Shown one piece after another: positions 1-4,296 of a DNA stretch of 6,323 nt; position 1 is the first letter of the stretch, and every line of letters begins with the position of its first letter. Under the pieces are notes generated by a model, which saw nothing but the letters and a program-made list of their open reading frames with translations, did not search any database and was not told the origin of the DNA. Source of the DNA: Pseudobdellovibrionaceae bacterium (GTDB taxonomy: Bacteria; Bdellovibrionota; Bdellovibrionia; Bdellovibrionales; Bdellovibrionaceae); contig CANCBY010000149.1 of the NCBI GenBank assembly GCA_947374445.1, positions 1 through 6,323 of the forward strand. The letters are read 5' to 3'. A program made the translations under genes and the position numbers.

Positions 1-264
1 AGTGAAATGCCAAGTCTCATTGAAAATGGAGCCTTGGTTGTAGACGTTCGCAGCCCAAGCGAATTCCACCAAGGGTCTCGTCCTGGAAGCATCAATATAC
101 CATTGAACGAAATCAGTGCTCGTTCAAAAGAGCTTGATAAGAATAGGACCGTAGTTCTTTGCTGTGCTTCGGGTTCTAGAAGTGGAATGGCTGTTGGAAT
201 TTTAAAAAAGAATGGTTTTAGTAAAGTTATCAATGCTGGGCCGTGGACAAACACGCTCACTTAA
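1..264 (+). CDS. Rhodanese-like sulfurtransferase, single domain, probably 5'-truncated by the window edge
   Basis: This is a single rhodanese domain of the PspE/GlpE size class, which moves sulfane sulfur from thiosulfate or a persulfide to an acceptor through a cysteine persulfide. Numbered from the ATG at position 7 (85 residues), it shows the DVR strand end at residues 13-15, an INIPL segment at 29-33, and the active-site loop CASGSRS at 53-59 with C53 as the likely catalytic cysteine. A second cysteine, C52, lies next to it. The C-terminal NAGPWTN is typical of this subfamily. The frame is open to base 1 and the domain's first strand is largely missing if translation starts at 7, so I think the true start lies upstream; ATG 7 is the alternative. 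No signal peptide is visible in the part seen. It ends 13 nt before the HiPIP gene, suggesting co-transcription. The family is secure; substrate and partner are unknown. Confidence 0.88.
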   Translation, partial: SEMPSLIENGALVVDVRSPSEFHQGSRPGSINIPLNEISARSKELDKNRTVVLCCASGSRSGMAVGILKKNGFSKVINAGPWTNTLT

Positions 265-268
265 AAAT

Positions 269-273
269 GGAGG
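269..273 (+). promoter_or_regulatory. Shine-Dalgarno of the HiPIP gene
   Basis: GGAGG lies 4 nt before the ATG at 278, directly after the rhodanese stop. It selects 278 over the further-upstream in-frame ATG at 212, which lies inside the rhodanese gene. The in-frame ATG at 287 would have a 13-nt spacer and is less likely. The 4-5 nt spacing recurs at the starts at 982, 2448 and 2578. Confidence 0.75.
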
Positions 274-277
274 CCAT

Positions 278-643
278 ATGAAAGATATGAATAGAAGAAA
301 ATTTTTTGGACAGCTATTGCAGCTGAGTGGTGCTCTGGCTGTCATGCCTGTGCTTTTGCGCTCAACTGTCGCACAAGCAGAAGAATCTCGCGGCTCCAAA
401 GCCAAAGCTGGTGGGGCGGCACTTACGATGGTTGATCCGAAAGATCCTGTTGCCGCGGCAGTAAAGTATGTTGAAGATGCGAAGAAAGCTGCGGATTCAA
501 AGGGAAACAAATGTTCGACCTGTGGCTTTTACGCAAAGAAAGAAGTGCGTAATGGCAAAGAAGTTGGAACTTGCACGATTTTTCAAGGAAAGCTTGTCTA
601 CGCTAACGGGTTTTGCAACTCGTGGAATAAGAAACAGGCATAA
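278..643 (+). CDS. High-potential iron-sulfur protein (HiPIP), Tat-exported
   Basis: This 121-residue precursor belongs to a family of small periplasmic [4Fe-4S] electron carriers. HiPIPs typically pass electrons between membrane quinol-oxidising complexes, or enzymes such as thiosulfate or iron oxidases, and a terminal oxidase or reaction centre. The N-terminus has a twin-arginine motif (NRRKFF, residues 5-10), a hydrophobic stretch at about 11-27, and a likely AQA cleavage site after residue 34, giving a mature protein of about 87 residues. Tat export fits a cofactor inserted before transport. The cluster ligands are C79, C82, C99 and C113, spaced C-x2-C-x16-C-x13-C, which to my recollection equals the Allochromatium protein. 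Y64 is a candidate for the conserved tyrosine near the cluster. The ending, GKLVYANGFCNSW, is characteristic. It follows the rhodanese gene by 13 nt, so the pair probably forms the end of an operon. Its redox partner cannot be seen; the nearby SQR-like enzyme is a candidate donor only by proximity. Confidence 0.93.
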   Translation: MKDMNRRKFFGQLLQLSGALAVMPVLLRSTVAQAEESRGSKAKAGGAALTMVDPKDPVAAAVKYVEDAKKAADSKGNKCSTCGFYAKKEVRNGKEVGTCTIFQGKLVYANGFCNSWNKKQA

Positions 644-658
644 ACGAACCATTGCAAG

Positions 659-698
659 TCAGGAGACGATTTTTTGCTCAATGAACTTCGACTCCTGA
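659..698 (+). terminator. Possible hairpin downstream of the HiPIP gene
   Basis: TCAGGAG (659-665) and CTCCTGA (692-698) are perfect inverted repeats. After one A/A mismatch, two more CG pairs extend the stem inward and leave a 20-nt loop. The only T-run (670-675) is inside the loop, not after the stem, so this is not a classic intrinsic terminator. It could end or stabilise the rhodanese-HiPIP transcript. Confidence 0.3.
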
Positions 699-737
699 TT
701 ACATCAGATTTCAAAGCGGCTTTCGATGAACGAATAT

Positions 738-759
738 AAAAATCCTCTTATGGATTCTT
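738..759 (-). terminator. Weak terminator-like hairpin downstream of the SQR-small protein unit
   Basis: Read on the minus strand, AAGAATCC (759-752) can pair with GGATTTTT (745-738) around a 6-nt loop, giving 8 bp including one G-U pair, followed by an AT-rich run. It lies 44 nt past the stop of the small gene. The stem is A/T-rich and short, and the T-run is used up in the stem, so termination here is only a possibility. Confidence 0.35.
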
Positions 760-802
760 CTGTTCGACTTTACCAAGATTCTACCCAAGTTTATTTTCAA
801 AT

Positions 803-982
803 TTATCCATCGTCAGGCGTTTCGGGTCCTATGTACCGACCATGCGATTTCGCGATCATAACTGTCATCCGCAAATTTATGATTAAAAACCTTAAAAGTT
901 GCCAGGGCAAAAATGAGCGCAAGAATAGTGTCATTTTTGTCGGCCTTGGTGCTGAGTAGGATTTTGCTTCAGTGACTGACAT
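803..982 (-). CDS. Small hypothetical protein (59 aa) downstream of the SQR-like gene
   Basis: I do not recognise this protein. It starts at the ATG whose first base is 982. A perfect GGAGG (991-987) sits 4 nt upstream, the same arrangement as the other real genes here. It begins 14 nt after the SQR-like stop on the same strand, so it should be co-transcribed and perhaps translationally coupled. The sequence has three parts. Residues 1-15 are a polar N-terminus. Residues about 17-46 contain the hydrophobic, arginine- and lysine-punctuated segment FLRSFLPWQLLRFLIINLRM, consistent with a membrane-associated amphipathic or single membrane helix. Residues 47-59 are a short polar tail ending in acidic residues. 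There are no cysteines. Position and character suggest a peripheral membrane partner or anchor for the monotopic flavoenzyme, but this is inference. The in-frame ATG at 1018 lies inside the SQR-like gene and lacks comparable support. Confidence that it is a gene rests on the ribosome site and spacing, not on homology. Confidence 0.72.
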   Translation of the reverse strand: MSVTEAKSYSAPRPTKMTLFLRSFLPWQLLRFLIINLRMTVMIAKSHGRYIGPETPDDG

Positions 983-986
983 TTTT

Positions 987-991
987 CCTCC
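987..991 (-). promoter_or_regulatory. Shine-Dalgarno of the 59-aa gene
   Basis: On the minus strand GGAGG is followed by AAAA and then ATG. It lies between the SQR-like stop (999-997) and the small start. It is the main evidence that the small frame is translated from 982. Confidence 0.72.
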
Positions 992-996
992 GGTAG

Positions 997-2448
997 TTAT
1001 TCTGGAATTATCCACCAAAGTGGAAGCGCCTTAGCTTTATAGATGAACGCATAGTGCAGAAGTTTTTTTATCCAATGACCGGCCGTTCCGATTTCTCCTG
1101 TTGTATGAACAAGACTGCGACCAATTTTTGGGTAAGTCTTAAAGTCAGGAACAATTGGATACATCGTCATTGAAGCTGCACCGCCAATAAACGCATTTGC
1201 ACCAGCAGATGCAACGCAGGCAGCGCCAATTTCTGTCATTGAGGCCGCGTATGTTGGGCTATCTGATACACCGTTGATCATATCTGTAATTGAGTTTGCG
1301 ACGATTCTTCCCATGATGGCTGAAGGCATTCCGGTTCTCGGTGGAGCCGGGGCAATCATTGTTCCGTTTTTGCTTTTTCTAGGTTTTGAAATTTGATGAG
1401 GTGGCGCAAACGCGATTCCGATTGCGAATATGTTCTTATAGGCGGTCTGGTATGTTTTTGGCCAATCCTCTGGTGCCCACTGCTCATAGGTTTTTACAGA
1501 ATAGTCGGCGTCGACCTTCATAAAACCCGAGGCATTAAATAGCTGACTTGAAATGTCCTCCCCAGCCCTGTTGAAAGCTTTTAGAGGCACTCCAGTAAAT
1601 GGCGGAAGCAGCATCGCAAAATCAAAATCGAGCGCGTCTCGCTCTCCATCGAGGGTCTCATATTCAAGTTTGTTTTTTTCAACTTTGTGTACGTGAGCAC
1701 CCGTGATCCAATTCACATCTCGCTCGACAAATAAGGACTCAGCAAACACTTTGCTTGGTGTGACGAATCCGCCAGTTTTCAATTGCAGACCCCCGACGCC
1801 AAAGTCTCCAAGCTCAGCTTCATTTGTTAAAAAAACGAGCCTGGCATTTTCGCGGACGCCTTTTTGTCGAAGTTCAAATTCAAGATTGAAGATGTATTCA
1901 AAGGCTGCCCCCTCGCATGTACATAGGCCGTGGCCCGTTCCAATCACGAGAGTCTTTTTTTGACCCGCCTTCATCTCGCTTATCAATTTATCCAACTCAA
2001 GAGCCGTGTTGTAGGCATGGTCAACGGTAAAGACAGAGTGGGTGAACCCATCGGGGCCTAGGCCAGGTGTTGCGCCAAAATTAAGGCGTGGGCCAGTTGC
2101 ATTAATTAGGTAGTCGTATTCGATCTTTGCCTTAGTTCCTCGATCAGAATCTTTTGTTGATTCGATGAGCACATAGGGGTGAATGCCGTCGCCCGTACCC
2201 TCAGGGTAAATCTCAGTGGCCTTCGCCTGATGAAATTCAATCCGTGCTCTTTTGTAAACGGCAGGCAGATCAAAAGTAACATCCGAGGGCATCATGTTGC
2301 CGACTCCGACCCAAATATTAGAGGGAATCCAGTTCCACTGGCTGTTTGGACTAACGACAATGACTTCGTGTTTGCGGGAAAGCTTGCGTCGCAACAGTAG
2401 GGCTGCTGTATGGCCGGATATCCCGGCTCCCAGAATTACGACTCTCAT
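997..2448 (-). CDS. Sulfide:quinone oxidoreductase-like FAD flavoprotein (SQR family)
   Basis: This 483-residue flavoprotein belongs to the two-dinucleotide-binding-domain family that includes SQR and flavocytochrome c sulfide dehydrogenase. SQR oxidises sulfide to sulfane sulfur or polysulfide at the membrane surface and reduces quinone. Visible landmarks are the FAD-binding GAGISG (7-12), ATGP (117-120), the second nucleotide fold GTGHG (170-174), and NIFAIGIA (339-346), followed by a proline-rich stretch and RTGMPSAIMG (371-380). The only cysteines are C176, C178 and C411. From memory of SQR structure, C178 in CEGAAFEY aligns with the active-site Cys160 of the Acidithiobacillus enzyme and C411 with Cys356, while a Cys128 equivalent is absent. 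The C-terminal tail, LLHYAFIYKAKALPLWWIIPE-like and rich in aromatics, could seat the protein on the membrane. There is no signal peptide. The start is set by GGAGG 5 nt upstream. It is divergent from the ArsR gene, so it is probably ArsR-controlled. Assignment to the SQR superfamily is firm; the true substrate (sulfide, persulfide or another donor) is less certain. Confidence 0.87.
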   Translation of the reverse strand: MRVVILGAGISGHTAALLLRRKLSRKHEVIVVSPNSQWNWIPSNIWVGVGNMMPSDVTFDLPAVYKRARIEFHQAKATEIYPEGTGDGIHPYVLIESTKDSDRGTKAKIEYDYLINATGPRLNFGATPGLGPDGFTHSVFTVDHAYNTALELDKLISEMKAGQKKTLVIGTGHGLCTCEGAAFEYIFNLEFELRQKGVRENARLVFLTNEAELGDFGVGGLQLKTGGFVTPSKVFAESLFVERDVNWITGAHVHKVEKNKLEYETLDGERDALDFDFAMLLPPFTGVPLKAFNRAGEDISSQLFNASGFMKVDADYSVKTYEQWAPEDWPKTYQTAYKNIFAIGIAFAPPHQISKPRKSKNGTMIAPAPPRTGMPSAIMGRIVANSITDMINGVSDSPTYAASMTEIGAACVASAGANAFIGGAASMTMYPIVPDFKTYPKIGRSLVHTTGEIGTAGHWIKKLLHYAFIYKAKALPLWWIIPE

Positions 2449-2453
2449 GCTTG

Positions 2454-2458
2454 CCTCC
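2454..2458 (-). promoter_or_regulatory. Shine-Dalgarno of the SQR-like gene
   Basis: GGAGG on the minus strand, 5 nt before the ATG at 2448. It fixes the start so that the FAD-binding GxGxxG begins at residue 7, as usual for this family. Confidence 0.75.
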
Positions 2459-2472
2459 TGTGTTTTATGTGG

Positions 2473-2479
2473 TGACTAA
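2473..2479 (+). repeat. TGACTAA direct repeat, SQR-side copy
   Basis: The heptamer TGACTAA occurs here and again at 2546-2552. The two copies flank the divergent promoters, each near the predicted transcription start of one side. It could be a shared half-site for one regulator. The second copy is the right arm of the palindrome at 2529-2552. Confidence 0.35.
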
Positions 2480-2480
2480 A

Positions 2481-2496
2481 TAGAGGATAGACTCTA
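2481..2496. repeat. Inverted repeat in the SQR-side promoter, possible operator
   Basis: TAGAG and CTCTA form a perfect 5-bp inverted repeat around a 6-nt centre. The repeat covers the proposed -10 of the SQR-like promoter, where a bound repressor would block polymerase. Five-bp arms can occur by chance, so this is tentative. Confidence 0.35.
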
Positions 2497-2512
2497 ATAA
2501 TTCATATTGCAA
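2484..2512 (-). promoter_or_regulatory. Candidate promoter of the SQR-like operon
   Basis: On the minus strand, TTGCAA (2512-2507) is followed after 17 nt by TATCCT (2489-2484). Each matches the sigma-70 consensus at 4 of 6 positions. Transcription would start near 2477, leaving a leader of roughly 29 nt before the ATG. The -35 hexamer is palindromic and is shared with the opposite promoter. Assigned by eye only. Confidence 0.42.
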
Positions 2513-2535
2513 TTAAAATGTAACTCCGTTAGTAT
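2507..2535 (+). promoter_or_regulatory. Candidate promoter of the arsR-tolC-RND operon
   Basis: TTGCAA (2507-2512) is followed after 17 nt by TAGTAT (2530-2535), each 4 of 6 to consensus. Transcription would begin around 2542, 36 nt before the ArsR start codon. The -10 lies inside the imperfect palindrome at 2529-2552, which fits autorepression by ArsR. A TATAAA at 2535-2540 is an alternative -10 but has poorer spacing to this -35. Confidence 0.45.
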
Positions 2536-2552
2536 ATAAATATATTGACTAA
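2529..2552. repeat. Imperfect palindrome, candidate ArsR operator
   Basis: TTAGT (2529-2533) and ACTAA (2548-2552) are the outer arms of a 24-bp dyad. Inside them ATATA (2534-2538) and TATAT (2541-2545) form a second inverted pair, offset by two bases. As a whole the two 12-base halves agree at 9 positions. ArsR-family dimers commonly bind imperfect AT-rich dyads overlapping the -10 and start of their own promoter, which is where this lies. Confidence 0.5.
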
Positions 2553-2568
2553 GGATGGGTCGCGACCT

Positions 2569-2573
2569 GGAGG
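2569..2573 (+). promoter_or_regulatory. Shine-Dalgarno of the ArsR gene
   Basis: GGAGG, 4 nt before the ATG at 2578. It decides against the in-frame TTG at 2545, which lies within the candidate operator and has no ribosome site. Confidence 0.75.
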
Positions 2574-2577
2574 GTAT

Positions 2578-2949
2578 ATGCCAAAGAAAAAAGAGAAAAG
2601 TCTGTCTCGAACTAAGACAATTTACGATTTGCAGGCAGAGATTTGTTCTGCACTAGCAAGTCCCGTTAGACTTCAGATTTTGGATCTAGTTTCTGAAAGT
2701 GAGAAGACCGCTAGTGAATTGCTTGAGGTCTTAGAAATTCCGAAAGCCAATTTATCTCAACATCTAGCTGTACTTAAAGACGCCGGAATTCTTCATTCTC
2801 GCAAAGAGGGCTTGTTTCAATACATGAGCCTTTCACTTCCCAAGATTAAAGACGCCTGTGCTTTGGTGCGATCAGTTTTGCTCGAAAGGATTGCCCTCGA
2901 AGAAAAGCACAATGCTGAGCTGATTAAAGAATTAAAAGCACAGAGGTAA
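2578..2949 (+). CDS. ArsR-family winged-helix repressor
   Basis: This 123-residue protein has the size and layout of ArsR/SmtB regulators, dimeric repressors that leave DNA when they bind metal or when cysteines are oxidised or persulfidated. A basic N-terminal tail (1-12) precedes helix 1. ALASPVRLQIL (25-35) is the typical second helix, residues about 44-68 form the helix-turn-helix with recognition helix NLSQHLAVLKDAG, and RKEGLFQYMSL (75-85) is the wing. Helix 5 runs from about 87 onward into a charged C-terminal coil. The only cysteines are C23 (end of helix 1) and C94 (helix 5). The metal-binding ELCVCDL motif of arsenic/cadmium sensors is absent. In this fold helices 1 and 5 pack at the dimer interface, so the pair could form a thiol or persulfide switch. 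It is divergent from the SQR-like gene and 3 nt upstream of the tolC-like gene, so it likely regulates itself, the efflux genes and perhaps the flavoenzyme. The inducer is inferred from context. Confidence 0.9.
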   Translation: MPKKKEKSLSRTKTIYDLQAEICSALASPVRLQILDLVSESEKTASELLEVLEIPKANLSQHLAVLKDAGILHSRKEGLFQYMSLSLPKIKDACALVRSVLLERIALEEKHNAELIKELKAQR

Positions 2950-2952
2950 ATT

Positions 2953-4296
2953 ATGAAAAAACTAATAATCACAGGAACAACAATTTTATTCGTCGCCGGA
3001 TCGGCTCATGCCGGGACTCTTTCCTTTGCGTCAGCATGGAGCAAAATCAACGAAGGTTCCGCTGCGCAAGAATCTTCGCGATTGCAGACGGAGTCCTTAA
3101 CCGAATCTCAAGCCAGGGTGTCGCGACACTGGCTTCCAAAAGTTTATCTTGATGCAAAAAGCTACCAAACAAATGATCCGGGGGCTTCGTTCTTCGGACT
3201 CATTGAGCAGAGATCTATAAAACAAACAGATTTTACTCCTGATTCGATCAATCATCCAGATAGCCAGATCTACACGCGTGGGGCTCTGGGGCTTGATTTA
3301 GCCCTTTACGAGGGGGGAATGAAATCTTCTCAAGTAGATCTCTTTAAACACTATGTAGCGGCACAACAAAGTGCGACGTCACAAATTCAAATCGAGCAAT
3401 ATTCAGCAGTTGGACTTTCTTATGGGTCACTTGCGGTTCTTGAACAACAGAAAATCAGACTTCAGGCGCTTAGTTCGGAAGTTTTGAGGATGATTAAAGG
3501 TTATCAGCTCGGAAGTAAGTCGAATCCGGTCGGTTATTCGGGGCTACTCGGAATGAAGTCATTAGCGAATCGCATCAGCGGACTACTCAATCAATACGAT
3601 GCTCAAAGCACGTCGCATTACGCAGTCTTAAGTGAACTGGGTCTTAAAGATCAGTCGTGGTCCCCGGAAGATATTGATTCAAATACATTTGTGAACCGCT
3701 ACTTCTCCGGGTCTTCAAAGCAAGGCGAATCTGTCGCCTCTTACAAAATTGAGTCGGCTAAAGAAACTGTAAAAGCCAGCGAGGAAATGGCCAATATGGA
3801 AAAAGCTAAGTTCCTGCCTCGCGTAGGAGCGTTTGCAGAAACTTTTGTCTTTAATGGAAACCGCGATACAGCAAACGGTTACAACGCAGGTCTCTATTTG
3901 CAATGGAGCCTCTTTGATCCCTCTGACTATGGCAGTCTTAAGGAAGCAAAATTGAAGTCGATGGCCGCCGCAAAATATTCGGAAGCTTCAGATCAGCAAG
4001 AGCGTGCAGAACGGGCCGCTTTGAACGAGTCACTGAAATCACTCCGTCAAAACATTGACCTTCTAAACGACAGCTACAAACTACTTATTGAACAGTCAAA
4101 AATGACTGAGACCCTTTTCAAAAATGGTTCAATCAACGCTCTTCAGATCGTTGAAATATTAAGTCGCCGCACCGACCTGATAGCTCAGCAAGGCGAAGCC
4201 GAACTTGGCTTGATCAAAGCTGGTGCTGATATTGTCACGAAGCAAAAATTTGATATCGGAATGCATTTGAGAGATGGAGCAAAAAATGAAAAATAA
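2953..4296 (+). CDS. TolC-family outer-membrane efflux protein
   Basis: This 447-residue protein is of normal length for the outer-membrane channel of tripartite efflux systems. It trimerises into a beta-barrel plus a long periplasmic alpha-tunnel. A Sec signal peptide (KK at 2-3, hydrophobic core 4-16, SAHA before the cut at residue 20) leads to two structural repeats. The first is at about 25-235 with WLPKVYLDA (60-68) and LDLALYEGG (114-122). The second is at about 255-430 with FLPRVGAFA (287-295) and LYLQWSLFDP (314-323). LFKNGSINALQIVEILSRR (388-406) is the usual end of the last long helix. No lipobox cysteine is visible. The ATG lies 3 nt after the ArsR stop and its ribosome site (AGAGG, 2942-2946) is inside that gene, so the two should be coupled. 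The 3' end overlaps the RND gene. Family is clear; sequence alone does not give the exported substrate. Confidence 0.9.
   Translation: MKKLIITGTTILFVAGSAHAGTLSFASAWSKINEGSAAQESSRLQTESLTESQARVSRHWLPKVYLDAKSYQTNDPGASFFGLIEQRSIKQTDFTPDSINHPDSQIYTRGALGLDLALYEGGMKSSQVDLFKHYVAAQQSATSQIQIEQYSAVGLSYGSLAVLEQQKIRLQALSSEVLRMIKGYQLGSKSNPVGYSGLLGMKSLANRISGLLNQYDAQSTSHYAVLSELGLKDQSWSPEDIDSNTFVNRYFSGSSKQGESVASYKIESAKETVKASEEMANMEKAKFLPRVGAFAETFVFNGNRDTANGYNAGLYLQWSLFDPSDYGSLKEAKLKSMAAAKYSEASDQQERAERAALNESLKSLRQNIDLLNDSYKLLIEQSKMTETLFKNGSINALQIVEILSRRTDLIAQQGEAELGLIKAGADIVTKQKFDIGMHLRDGAKNEK
4276..4279 (+). promoter_or_regulatory. Shine-Dalgarno of the RND gene, inside the tolC-like gene
   Basis: GGAG lies 6 nt before the ATG at 4286 and supports that start, which overlaps the tolC-like stop. 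It implies coupled translation. Confidence 0.6.

Larger units (their letters stand above)
644..802. other. Convergent intergenic gap without a gene
   Basis: This 159-nt stretch separates the HiPIP stop from the stop of the minus-strand small gene. Open frames crossing it lack a credible Shine-Dalgarno and have no recognisable protein character. The only structure I see is the two weak hairpins at 659-698 and 738-759. Confidence 0.6.

Noticed and set aside
212..277. N-terminal extension of the HiPIP from the ATG at 212
   Set aside because: It would lie inside the rhodanese gene and place 22 extra residues before the Tat motif. The GGAGG at 269-273 points to 278.
726..959. 77-codon plus-strand frame in the gap after the HiPIP gene
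   Set aside because: No ribosome site, no recognisable protein character, and it overlaps the better-supported minus-strand small gene at 803-982.
983..1018. Longer start for the 59-aa gene at the ATG at 1018
   Set aside because: It would start inside the SQR-like gene and lacks the strong Shine-Dalgarno that precedes the ATG at 982.
1703..1963. Plus-strand frame opposite the SQR-like gene
   Set aside because: It is a shadow of the well-supported flavoprotein frame, with no ribosome site or recognisable domain.
2545..2577. N-terminal extension of the ArsR protein from a TTG at 2545
   Set aside because: It has no ribosome site and overlaps the candidate operator, while the ATG at 2578 has a GGAGG at 4 nt.
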